Below are positions 8,544 to 16,586 of a stretch of 64,000 nucleotides of DNA, piece by piece. Both the position numbers and the translations under genes were made by a program. Under the pieces are notes generated by a model, which saw only the letters and a list, made by a program, of their open reading frames with translations, ran no database searches and was not told the origin of the DNA. Source of the DNA: Planococcus sp. APC 4015 (GTDB lineage Bacteria > Actinomycetota > Actinomycetes > Actinomycetales > Microbacteriaceae). The stretch spans positions 185,433 to 249,432 of the forward strand of contig JASDDH010000002.1 in assembly GCA_030407505.1 (NCBI GenBank), given 5' to 3'. Every line of letters begins with the position of its first letter. Position 1 is the stretch's first letter.

Positions 8544-9287
8544 ATGACCGACATCGTCCGCGCCGACGGCCGCGCCACCGACGAACTGCGCACCATCACG
8601 ATCGAGCGAGGGTGGAGTGCGCATGCCGAAGGCTCGGCGCTCATCTCGTTCGGGGGGACGAAGGTGCTCTGCACCGCGTCGTTCACGAACGGCGTACCTC
8701 GCTGGCTGACCGGCAAGGGCAAGGGATGGGTCACCGCCGAGTACGCGATGCTGCCCCGGGCCACGAACTCCCGCAACGACCGCGAGAGCATCAAAGGCAA
8801 GGTCGGCGGCCGCACGCATGAGATCTCGCGGCTCATCGGCCGCGCTCTGCGTGCCGTCGTCGACACCAAGGCGCTGGGCGAGAACACCATCGTGATCGAC
8901 TGCGACGTGCTGCAGGCCGACGGCGGCACGCGCACGGCAGCGATCACGGGCGCGTACGTCGCTCTCGCCGACGCGATCGAATGGGGTCGCGCGAAGAAGT
9001 TCATCGGCCAGAAGGCGACGCCGCTGATCGACTCGGTCGCCGCCGTGTCGGTCGGCATCATCGACGGCGAGCCGATGCTCGACCTCGCTTACGTCGAGGA
9101 CGTGCGGGCCGAGACCGACATGAACATCGTCGTGACCGGGCGCGGCCTGTTCGTCGAGGTGCAGGGCACCGCCGAGGGCGCCCCCTTCGACAAGCGCGAG
9201 CTGGACGCGCTGCTCGAACTCGGCGTCGCCGGCTGCGCCGACCTGCGCGTGCACCAGCTCGCAGCCCTCGAGTCCACGGGGGAGTGA
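8544..9287 (+). CDS. rph: Ribonuclease PH
   Basis: A 247-residue phosphorolytic 3'-to-5' exoribonuclease that trims tRNA precursors. The sequence is typical throughout: [11 protein letters not shown] at the start, [19 protein letters not shown] and the phosphate-site segment [24 protein letters not shown], then [19 protein letters not shown]. The ATG at 8544 has GAGGAG 5 nt upstream. It lies 21 nt after murI. Confidence 0.97.
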   Translation: MTDIVRADGRATDELRTITIERGWSAHAEGSALISFGGTKVLCTASFTNGVPRWLTGKGKGWVTAEYAMLPRATNSRNDRESIKGKVGGRTHEISRLIGRALRAVVDTKALGENTIVIDCDVLQADGGTRTAAITGAYVALADAIEWGRAKKFIGQKATPLIDSVAAVSVGIIDGEPMLDLAYVEDVRAETDMNIVVTGRGLFVEVQGTAEGAPFDKRELDALLELGVAGCADLRVHQLAALESTGE

Positions 9288-9289
9288 CC

Positions 9290-9874
9290 GTGCGGCAGGT
9301 CGTGCTCGCGACGCACAATCCGCACAAGGTCGAGGAGTTCGCGGCCATCGTCGCCGCGACGCGCCCCGATCTCGAGGTCGTCGGGTACGACGGACCCGAA
9401 CCGGTCGAGGACGGCGTGACGTTCTCCGCGAATGCGCTGATCAAGGCGCGCGCCGCGGCGGCGCACACCGGTCTGCCCGCGCTCGCCGACGACTCGGGCA
9501 TCTGCGTCGACGTGCTCGGCGGATCGCCGGGCGTGTTCTCGGCGTACTGGGCTGGGCATGCGAAGGACGCCGCGGCCAACCTGAATCTGCTGCTGGACCA
9601 GCTCTCGGACGTGCGCGATCCGCACCGGGGCGCGCAGTTCGTCTCGACCATCGCGCTCGTGGTCCCGGGCGGGCCGGAGCACGTCGTGGAGGGCGTGTGG
9701 CCCGGCCGCCTGGCGATCGCGGCCGCGGGAGACGGCGGGTTCGGCTACGACCCGATCTTCATCCCGGAGGGATCCAATCGCGCCGTCGGGCAGTGGTCGG
9801 CGGAGGAGAAGAACGCGGCATCCCATCGCGCGCGCGCCTTCGTCGCGCTGTCACCTCTCCTGGCCGCCCTCTGA
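9290..9874 (+). CDS. rdgB: Non-canonical purine NTP pyrophosphatase (RdgB/HAM1)
   Basis: A 194-residue house-cleaning enzyme that hydrolyses dITP, XTP and similar nucleotides to monophosphates. Signatures: N-terminal LATHNPHKVEEF, the catalytic ALADDSGICVDVLGG near 65-79, FGYDPIF near 155-161, and the C-terminal KNAASHRARAF. The GTG at 9290 is chosen because GGGGGAG lies about 6 nt upstream. A GTG at 9284 that overlaps the rph stop is the alternative and adds two residues. Last gene of murI-rph-rdgB. Confidence 0.95.
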   Translation: MRQVVLATHNPHKVEEFAAIVAATRPDLEVVGYDGPEPVEDGVTFSANALIKARAAAAHTGLPALADDSGICVDVLGGSPGVFSAYWAGHAKDAAANLNLLLDQLSDVRDPHRGAQFVSTIALVVPGGPEHVVEGVWPGRLAIAAAGDGGFGYDPIFIPEGSNRAVGQWSAEEKNAASHRARAFVALSPLLAAL

Positions 9875-9936
9875 CTCTGAGAATCACACTCATTCCCGAG
9901 TAGCGGAATGAGGCCGCGGGTGCGCGGGACCGGGCC

Positions 9937-9942
9937 TAGCCT
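9937..9942 (+). promoter_or_regulatory. -10 hexamer TAGCCT of the cation transporter gene (leaderless)
   Basis: TAGCCT ends 6 nt before the GTG at 9949, with no Shine-Dalgarno sequence. Confidence 0.45.
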
Positions 9943-9948
9943 GAAGCC

Positions 9949-10860
9949 GTGCACGATAACGCCCCCACCGGCATCCGCGGAGCAGGCAACAAGCGGCTGC
10001 TCGCGATCTCGCTGGGGATCACGACGGTCGTCATGGGCGTTCAGATCGTGGGTGCGGTGTTGAGCGGCTCGCTGGCGCTGCTCGCGGACGCGGCGCACAT
10101 GTTCACCGATGCGGCCGCGCTCGTGATCGCCCTGATCGCGAGCGTCGTCGCCGGCAGGCCGGCCAACGACCGCAACACCTTCGGGTACCAGCGCGCCGAG
10201 GTGTTCGGGGCGCTGGTAAACGGAGTGATCCTGATCGTGCTGTCGGTGTGGATCGCGATCGAGGGTGTGCGTCGGCTGATCGAGCCCGCCGAGGTCGAGG
10301 TCGCCGGTGGGCTCATGCTCGCCGTCGCGATCGTCGGCCTGCTCGCGAACGCGGTCGCGATGTGGTTGCTGAGCGCCGCTCAGCGCAGCAGTATCAACGT
10401 GCGCGGAGCGTACCTCGAGGTGCTCGGCGATCTGCTCGGCTCGGCTGCCGTCATCGTCGCAGCGGTCGTGATCCTCACGACCGGATGGCTCCCCGCCGAT
10501 GCGATCGCGTCTCTGCTGATCGCCGGGATGATCGTGCCGCGGGCCATCTCGCTCCTGCGCGAAGTGGCCTCCGTGCTGTCGGAGTCCACTCCTCGCGGCA
10601 TGCAGGTCGCCGAGATCCGCGAGCACATCCTCAGCAAGGACGGGGTCGTCGATGTGCACGACATCCATGTGTGGCAGCTGACGCGCGGGGCTCCCGTGTT
10701 CAGCGCGCACGTGATCGTCGATGACGACGCGTTCCAAGCCGGCTGCTCGGGGCGCATCCTCGCGTCACTGCAGAGCTGCCTCACCGATCACTTCGACGTC
10801 GAGCACTCGACGTTCCAGCTCGAACCGGCCGGACATGTGGAGCACGGCTCGCACGCGTGA
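9949..10860 (+). CDS. Cation diffusion facilitator (CzcD/ZitB-type Zn2+ efflux)
   Basis: A 303-residue inner-membrane antiporter with six hydrophobic segments and a C-terminal cytosolic metal-sensing domain (from about residue 205). TM2 carries the H-x-x-x-D metal site (AHMFTDAAALV). In TM5 the usual His is replaced by Glu (YLEVLGDLLGS), a variant I believe is common in actinobacterial members. The C-terminal domain has the conserved DVHDIHVWQL segment. The likely substrate is Zn2+ or Co2+ and this is inferred from the family. The GTG start sits 6 nt after TAGCCT. Confidence 0.9.
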   Translation: MHDNAPTGIRGAGNKRLLAISLGITTVVMGVQIVGAVLSGSLALLADAAHMFTDAAALVIALIASVVAGRPANDRNTFGYQRAEVFGALVNGVILIVLSVWIAIEGVRRLIEPAEVEVAGGLMLAVAIVGLLANAVAMWLLSAAQRSSINVRGAYLEVLGDLLGSAAVIVAAVVILTTGWLPADAIASLLIAGMIVPRAISLLREVASVLSESTPRGMQVAEIREHILSKDGVVDVHDIHVWQLTRGAPVFSAHVIVDDDAFQAGCSGRILASLQSCLTDHFDVEHSTFQLEPAGHVEHGSHA

Positions 10861-10908
10861 CGATAGGCTCCTGACCATTCCCCATCGGCGACTCACCCCC
10901 AGGAGACC

Positions 10909-11415
10909 ATGGAGACGCTGACCGCGATTCCTGCGCCACGAGTCATCCCCGCGAAACGCGAGCTCGTCCGTGCGCGCGCCGCCGGCGGTGGCGGCCACCT
11001 TCGCTCGCTGCTGCATGACCCGACGTTCTGGCTCGTCTGCTATCTCGCCGCGCTCGCGACGGTCGCGTTCTGGCCCACTCCGGTCGACCGCGACGCGAAG
11101 GGCCTCATCGACGCGACGACCGAGGCTGCGTCGTGGCTGTCGTACGCCCGGATCGAGTTCTCGGCCAACATCGTGATGTTCATGCCCCTGGGATTCCTGC
11201 TGATGAAGATCCGCGGTGGCGCGCCGCTGACGGTCGTAGCCATCGCGTGCTGCGCGTCGCTGACGATGGAGATCGTGCAGGGGGCGTTTTTCGAGGCGCG
11301 CACGCAGAGCGTGATGGATGTCGTCGCGCACACGCTCGGAGCCTCGCTCGGTGTGCAGATCGCCCTGCTGGTCGACGTCGTGCTCCGGCGCCGGACGCTC
11401 AGTCCTCTCGTCTGA
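10909..11415 (+). CDS. VanZ family membrane protein
   Basis: A 168-residue protein with four hydrophobic segments. VanZ marks: FSANIVMFMPLGFLL near 82-96, then SLTMEIVQGAFFEARTQSVMDVVAHTLGASLG. In enterococci VanZ gives low-level teicoplanin resistance; in most actinobacteria the function is unknown, so no resistance is implied. The ATG at 10909 follows an AGGAGACC ribosome-binding site. Its 3' end overlaps the 3' end of convergent ligD by 17 nt. Confidence 0.85.
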   Translation: METLTAIPAPRVIPAKRELVRARAAGGGGHLRSLLHDPTFWLVCYLAALATVAFWPTPVDRDAKGLIDATTEAASWLSYARIEFSANIVMFMPLGFLLMKIRGGAPLTVVAIACCASLTMEIVQGAFFEARTQSVMDVVAHTLGASLGVQIALLVDVVLRRRTLSPLV

Positions 11416-13948
11416 CCTCGTCGGGGGACTTGTCGGGACGCAGGCCGCGCCAGCGCGAATGGCGCAGGATGCCGCCAGGGGTGAACTCGGCGTACTCGAC
11501 CTCGCCCACGATGTCGGGGCGCACCCAGAGCGCGTCGGAGGCGTCGGCTGCGGGGATGCCGACGAACGGATCGACGTCGGAGCGGAGCGGGGTGAGCACG
11601 GCCTCGAGACGCGCGAGCGTGGAGTCGCTGAATCCCGAGCCGACGCGTCCCGCGTAACGCAGCCCGTCCGGTCCGGGAATGCCCAGCAGCAGCGAGCCGA
11701 TGCCACCTGAGCGGAGCCCCTTACCCGGGCGGATCGCGCCGATCACGACCTCCTGGGTGTGGGTGAGCTTCACCTTCAGCCACGATTCCGAGCGGATGCC
11801 GCGGCGGTAGGCCGAGGACGGATCCTTGACGACGACCCCCTCGAGCCCGAACCGCCGACTGGCGGCAAGGGCGGCATCCACGTCATCGAAGACCGGGGGG
11901 AGCACGATGGGCCCGGTGATCTGGGCGGCGAGCTCTTCGAGGAGTCGGCGGCGCTCGGAGAGCGGCTCGGCGGCTGTGTCGACGTCGCCGAGGGTGAGAG
12001 CGTCGAACAGATACCACTGCACGGGGGTCCGCGGGGCCTCGCGGGCGATCTCGCGCGGCTTGGAGAGGTTCATGCGGCTCTGCAGCAGGGGAAAGCTCGG
12101 GCGGCCGCTCGCGTCGAGCGCGACGATCTCACCGTCGAGGATCGCCGGCGCGGGGCCGAGGTCCACGCCCTGACCGGTGAGCTCGGGGTACTTCGCGGTG
12201 ATGTCGTTTCCGCTGCGGGCCCGCAGGTGCAGGCGCCGGCCGTCCCAGAAGCCGATGGCGCGCACGCCGTCCCATTTGAGTTCGGCCCAGGGCCCCCAGC
12301 GCTCGGCGGCGCCGCGGGCGATGCCGGGTGTGGCCGACGTCGCGAGCATGGGCAGGAACGCGCCGGGTGCGGGGACGGGGGCTGCGGGGCCCGCGCGCTC
12401 GGCGGGTCGGTCGTCGTGCTGCGGAGTTCCGTGCGCGCCGTGGGATTTCGCGCTCGCACCGCTCGCCGGGGCCGGGCTGTCGATCCTGCCCGGCATGGGC
12501 GGCGGCTGGTCCTCGTCGCCCTGACGGCTCGGGGCGACCGGCGTGCCTGCCGGCTGGGGCCGGCCATCGGCATCCGTCTTCATGCGGTGAAGCAGCCAGC
12601 TGGACTTCTCGCCCTCGCCCTGCGTGCGGATCAGCGCCACGCGCACGCGACCGAGCGGCCCGCCGGGCCTGCCCTCGAGGGTGACGATGACCTCGTCGTC
12701 GCGCCACTTCTCGAGGTCGTAGCGGCCGTCGTCCCAGATCGTCACCGAGCCTCCGCCGTACTCGCCCGCGGGGATCGCGCCCTCGAACGTCGCGTAGCTC
12801 ATGGGGTGGTCCTCGGTCATGATCGCGAGGCTGTTGCGCGTGTGCGAATGAGGGATGCCGCGCGGCACCGCCCAGCTGACGAGGACGCCGTCGTGCTCCA
12901 GGCGGAAGTCCCAGTGCAGCGCGCTCGCGTGATGCTCCTGGATCACGAAGATGGGCGCTTCGCCGCGGGAGGTGTCTCCGAGCGGGTTGGAGGGCACCGG
13001 CTCGGGAGTGCGGGCCGCGGTGCGCTTGGAGATGTAGGCCGACAGGGGACCTGTTTCTGCGGAGCGCCCGCCGGCGTGGAAGCCGAGGGCCGCGAGGGGG
13101 TCGCCGATCGACGTCATGCGATCGAGCACCTCGCCGAACTCGAGATGCCGCAGGTCGGGGTCGTCGAGTTCGTCCCACGTGCGCGGGGCGGCGACGGTCG
13201 GGTGCGACCGCCCACGCAGCGAGTACGGGGCGATGGTGGTCTTCGCCCCGTTGTTCTGGCTCCAGTCGATCAGCACCTTGCCCCCGCGCTCGGCCTTCTT
13301 CATCGTGCTGACCACGAGGTCGGGGTGGTCGGCCTCGATCGCCCGGGCGAGTTCGCGGGCGATCGTCGACGCCGCTTCGGTGCTCTGTCCGGGCGGCAGC
13401 GCCGCATACAGATGGATGCCCTTGCTGCCGCTCGTGACGGGGAACGGCTCGAGCCCCATGCCGCCGAGGATCGTGCGGGCCCACCCGGCGACGAGGGCGC
13501 ACTCGGCCAGGCCGGCGCCCGGGCCGGGGTCGAGGTCGAGGACGAGCCGGTCGGCGAACCCGCGACCGCCGTCGGGCGCGAACCGCCACTGCGGCACGTG
13601 CAGCTCGAGGCTGGCCACCTGCGCGAGGTAGACCAGCGTCGGCACATCGCCGATGAGCGGGTAGTCCTTCGCGCCGCCGGAGTGCTCGATCGGCAGCCGG
13701 TGCACCCACGAGGGCGCTCCCCGCTCGAGGTCCTTCGCGAAGAACGGCTCGTGGTCCACGCCCTCGGGCCAGCGCTTGCGGGTGACGGGGCGGCCCGTGA
13801 CGTGCGGGATGATCAGCGGCGCGATGCGCGTGTAGTAGTCGATCACCTCGCCCTTGGTGGTGCCCGTCTCGGGGTACAGCACCTTGTCGAGGTTCGACAC
13901 GCGAAGGCGGCGTCCACCGACGCGGACGAGCTGCTCACCTCCGGGCAT
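11399..13948 (-). CDS. ligD: Multifunctional ATP-dependent DNA ligase LigD (polymerase-phosphoesterase-ligase)
   Basis: An 849-residue non-homologous end-joining enzyme that works with Ku at double-strand breaks. Domain order is POL, PE, LIG, as in mycobacteria. POL: residues 1-~290, catalytic acidic pair in LVLDLDPG (136-143). PE: ~330-455, with the HWDFRLEHDG box at 344-353. LIG: ~530-849, adenylation motif KWDG with K558. A Pro/Ala-rich linker separates PE and LIG (about 460-530). The ATG at 13948 gives the usual N-terminus, and TACCCT lies 6 nt upstream. ku is about 5.5 kb away. Confidence 0.96.
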   Translation of the reverse strand: MPGGEQLVRVGGRRLRVSNLDKVLYPETGTTKGEVIDYYTRIAPLIIPHVTGRPVTRKRWPEGVDHEPFFAKDLERGAPSWVHRLPIEHSGGAKDYPLIGDVPTLVYLAQVASLELHVPQWRFAPDGGRGFADRLVLDLDPGPGAGLAECALVAGWARTILGGMGLEPFPVTSGSKGIHLYAALPPGQSTEAASTIARELARAIEADHPDLVVSTMKKAERGGKVLIDWSQNNGAKTTIAPYSLRGRSHPTVAAPRTWDELDDPDLRHLEFGEVLDRMTSIGDPLAALGFHAGGRSAETGPLSAYISKRTAARTPEPVPSNPLGDTSRGEAPIFVIQEHHASALHWDFRLEHDGVLVSWAVPRGIPHSHTRNSLAIMTEDHPMSYATFEGAIPAGEYGGGSVTIWDDGRYDLEKWRDDEVIVTLEGRPGGPLGRVRVALIRTQGEGEKSSWLLHRMKTDADGRPQPAGTPVAPSRQGDEDQPPPMPGRIDSPAPASGASAKSHGAHGTPQHDDRPAERAGPAAPVPAPGAFLPMLATSATPGIARGAAERWGPWAELKWDGVRAIGFWDGRRLHLRARSGNDITAKYPELTGQGVDLGPAPAILDGEIVALDASGRPSFPLLQSRMNLSKPREIAREAPRTPVQWYLFDALTLGDVDTAAEPLSERRRLLEELAAQITGPIVLPPVFDDVDAALAASRRFGLEGVVVKDPSSAYRRGIRSESWLKVKLTHTQEVVIGAIRPGKGLRSGGIGSLLLGIPGPDGLRYAGRVGSGFSDSTLARLEAVLTPLRSDVDPFVGIPAADASDALWVRPDIVGEVEYAEFTPGGILRHSRWRGLRPDKSPDEVRRED

Positions 13949-13954
13949 GGGTTC

Positions 13955-13960
13955 AGGGTA
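13955..13960 (-). promoter_or_regulatory. -10 hexamer TACCCT of ligD (leaderless)
   Basis: On the minus strand TACCCT ends 6 nt before the ligD ATG. No Shine-Dalgarno sequence. Confidence 0.4.
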
Positions 13961-13991
13961 GCCGGGGACGCAGGACGCCTGCCCGCGGCCC

Positions 13992-14786
13992 TCAGGACGC
14001 GGGCTCGGAGAGGTCGGTCGGGATGCCGTCCGCAAGCCAGCGGATGCGCTCCCGCACTGTCTGCGGCGCACCGGCGACCGCGGCGCGCATGCCCGCCTCG
14101 CCGTCGAGGAAGTGCGACCACCCGTCGTAGTGCGCGGGGACGGCGACGCGCGGATGCAGCGTGTCGATCAGCGAGACGGCGTCGGCGCCGGTCATCGAGT
14201 ACCGCACCGGTCCGGTGAGGGGGAAGCCCACCCCGCCCGCGTTGACGACCGCGACGTCGACCTGCAGTTCGCGCGCCGCGCGTTGCAGGGCGGGGTACAG
14301 CACCGAGTCGCCCGTGACCCAGAGCGCGACCCCCTCCTCGCCCGTGCGGCGCACGGCGAAACCGATCACGTCCCCGACCAGCGCGCGGCTGAGAGGCGGA
14401 CCGTGGCGGCAGGGCGTTGCGGTGATGACGAGCGACGGGCGGCCCGCGGCATCCGTCGTCACGCTCTCACCCGGCCGCAGCCCCCGAGCGTTCGGGAGGT
14501 TCAGGCGCTTCGCTCCGCTCGTCGTCGTGATCACATGATGAGCGGCAGGGAGAAGGCCCCTACCCGCATCGTCCAGGTTGTCGGCATGGTGATCGTGGCT
14601 GACCAGAACGATGTCGATGCGTCCGAGGTCGGCGACCCGGACGAACGGACCGCGGGTCTTGGTGCTCGAGGTGCCGGCTGCGAATGCGTAGCGCCGGCCG
14701 GGCGGATCGAAGGTCGGGTCGATCAGGATGCGCCACCCGTCGAATTCCGCCAGCACGGTCGGCCCGCCGATGCGGGTCAGGCGCAT
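13992..14786 (-). CDS. Metallo-beta-lactamase-fold hydrolase (UlaG/YtnP-like)
   Basis: A 264-residue MBL-fold protein. The metal-binding motif reads SHDHHADNLDD near 75-85, followed by CRHGPP (His near 131), TGDSVLY (Asp near 165) and a late PAHYDGW (His near 228), the ligand series of the UlaG subgroup. Members hydrolyse lactone or phosphoester bonds, and the substrate here is not predictable. The next gene on this strand upstream is the alpha/beta hydrolase at 14809, only 22 nt away. The two may be co-transcribed. Confidence 0.82.
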   Translation of the reverse strand: MRLTRIGGPTVLAEFDGWRILIDPTFDPPGRRYAFAAGTSSTKTRGPFVRVADLGRIDIVLVSHDHHADNLDDAGRGLLPAAHHVITTTSGAKRLNLPNARGLRPGESVTTDAAGRPSLVITATPCRHGPPLSRALVGDVIGFAVRRTGEEGVALWVTGDSVLYPALQRAARELQVDVAVVNAGGVGFPLTGPVRYSMTGADAVSLIDTLHPRVAVPAHYDGWSHFLDGEAGMRAAVAGAPQTVRERIRWLADGIPTDLSEPAS

Positions 14787-14808
14787 CGGCAGGTTCCGTC
14801 GAACGAAC

Positions 14809-15645
14809 TCATGCGTCGAGATCGGAGACCGAGGCCGACGCGCGGGTGTGGGCGAGCGCCCACTCCAGGGCGTAGTCGGCCACGGCTTCCCAGCCCGGTT
14901 CGGCGCACGTCCAGTGGGAGCGCCCGGCGAACTCGTGATACTCGGTGAGCGCAGGAGACTTGGCCCAGTGCTTGGCGTTCGACTTGTTCACCGACGGCGG
15001 CATGATGTGATCCTCTCCGCCGCCGATGAACAGCAGCGGAGCGCGGTCCGCCGAGTAGTCCACCCAGGTCTCCTGGTGCCCCGGGGTGAAGTTGGCCAGA
15101 AGTCCGTACGCCCAGATCCAGTTGCCGGGTGCGGCGATCGCGTATCGCTCGTACACGGCGTCGGAATCCTCTCTCGAGAGGGTGTTCGCGAAGGCGTAGT
15201 GGAACTCCTCGGGCGTGAAGGCCACAGCCTTGTGGAGGTTCGCCGGATTCTTGAGCGCAGGGAACAGGGACTTCGCCTGGGAGAGCGGAGTCACACGGAC
15301 GCCTTCGGTCGGTGCCGAGTCGATGACGACGCCTGACGCGCCGAGCCCGCGGGCGAGCAGAAGCTGGGTGAGGGTGCCGCCGAAGGAGTGGCCCATGATG
15401 ATCGGCGGCGCGGGCAGCGCCTCGATCTGCGCCGCGAGATGATCGACCGTCTCGGGCACCGTGAGCTTCGCGATGATCTCGGGGTTCTCGCGCAGCGCCT
15501 CGACCTCGATCTCGAAACCCGGGTATCCGGGGGTGAGCACGGTGAATCCCTTCTCTTCGAAGCGGCGGCGCCAGCCTTCCCAGCTGCGCGGGGTCATCCA
15601 CAGCCCGTGGACGAGGACGATGGTGTCGGGTTCGATGTCGGTCAT
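14809..15645 (-). CDS. Alpha/beta hydrolase
   Basis: A 278-residue alpha/beta-fold hydrolase. Nucleophile elbow GHSFGG (Ser near 102), oxyanion region VLVHGLWMTPRSWEGW near the N-terminus, and probable Asp/His partners in GGGEDHIMP and GRSHWTC. No signal peptide. The substrate is not predictable. The stop of the upstream hydrolase gene (15673) is 27 nt away, so the three hydrolase genes 13992-16497 look like one minus-strand operon. Confidence 0.85.
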   Translation of the reverse strand: MTDIEPDTIVLVHGLWMTPRSWEGWRRRFEEKGFTVLTPGYPGFEIEVEALRENPEIIAKLTVPETVDHLAAQIEALPAPPIIMGHSFGGTLTQLLLARGLGASGVVIDSAPTEGVRVTPLSQAKSLFPALKNPANLHKAVAFTPEEFHYAFANTLSREDSDAVYERYAIAAPGNWIWAYGLLANFTPGHQETWVDYSADRAPLLFIGGGEDHIMPPSVNKSNAKHWAKSPALTEYHEFAGRSHWTCAEPGWEAVADYALEWALAHTRASASVSDLDA

Positions 15646-15672
15646 GATGGGTCCTATCGGTGGGTGCGGCGG

Positions 15673-16497
15673 TCAGGAGTCGATGAAGCCGAGCAGATCA
15701 GCATGCAGACGGTCGCGGTCCGTGTCCGGCAGACCGTGGGCTCCGCCCTCGTAGACGCTCAGCTCGGCGCCGTCGATCAGCGCAGCCGAGCGCTGACCGC
15801 CGACGGCGAACGGCACGATCTGGTCGTCGTCACCGTGGATGACGAGGGTCGGAACGTCGATCGCCGCGAGATCGGCGCGGAAGTCGGTCGCCGAGAAGGC
15901 GGCGATGCATTCGAACGCGCCGCGGTGGCCGCTGGCCATGCTCTGCAGCCAGAAGGCATCCCGGATGCCCTGGGGCACCGTCCCCGATCGGTTGTGGCCG
16001 AAGAACGGCCCGTCGGCGAGATCGCGGTACAGCTGCGACCGCGCCGCCAGCTCGCCCGACCGGATGCCGTCGAACACATCGATCGGCAGGCCCCCGGGAT
16101 TGTCGGGGGTGCGGAGCATGAGCGGCGGCACTGCGGACACGAGGATGACTTTGGCGACGCGCGCCGATCCGTGGCGTCCGACGTAATGGACGATCTCACC
16201 GCCGCCGGTGGAGTGCCCGACCAGCGTCGCGTCCTGCAGGTCGAGGTGTTCGATGAGGGCGGCGAGGTCGTCGGCGTACGTGTCCATCTCGTTGCCGTCC
16301 CACGTCTGGCTGGACTTGCCGTGGCCACGCCTGTCGTGCGCGATCGCACGATGCCCGTGGTCGGCGAGGAACAGCGCCGCCGCCTCCCAGGCATCCGAGT
16401 TGAGTGGCCAGCCGTGACTCAGGATCACCGGCGACCCGGCCGAACCCCAGTCCTTGTAGTGGATGTGCGCGCCGTCTTCGACCGTGATGTGGGGCAT
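15673..16497 (-). CDS. Alpha/beta hydrolase, non-heme chloroperoxidase-like
   Basis: A 274-residue hydrolase with the esterase/perhydrolase pattern: [11 protein letters not shown] near 29-39, [10 protein letters not shown] near 56-65, nucleophile elbow GHSTGGGE near 95, acid [11 protein letters not shown] and His in [13 protein letters not shown]. This layout is that of cofactor-free haloperoxidases, which are esterases in practice. The ATG at 16497 is chosen because GGGAGGAAG precedes it and the family N-terminus ([18 protein letters not shown]) begins there. The frame stays open upstream to 17544, but that part is antisense to the regulator gene. Confidence 0.9.
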   Translation of the reverse strand: MPHITVEDGAHIHYKDWGSAGSPVILSHGWPLNSDAWEAAALFLADHGHRAIAHDRRGHGKSSQTWDGNEMDTYADDLAALIEHLDLQDATLVGHSTGGGEIVHYVGRHGSARVAKVILVSAVPPLMLRTPDNPGGLPIDVFDGIRSGELAARSQLYRDLADGPFFGHNRSGTVPQGIRDAFWLQSMASGHRGAFECIAAFSATDFRADLAAIDVPTLVIHGDDDQIVPFAVGGQRSAALIDGAELSVYEGGAHGLPDTDRDRLHADLLGFIDS

Positions 16498-16586
16498 GTC
16501 TTCCTCCCGAGATCGGATGCCGCCAGCGTGGACCTCTTCGCGTCGGTGCGCACCACGTGATCCACGTAGTCGTGGCCGGGTGCCGC

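Noticed and set aside
11759..14218. An 819-codon open frame on the plus strand
   Set aside because: It is wholly antisense to ligD; high GC keeps the antisense frame open. Its translation has no domain pattern and is rich in Arg, Gly and His.
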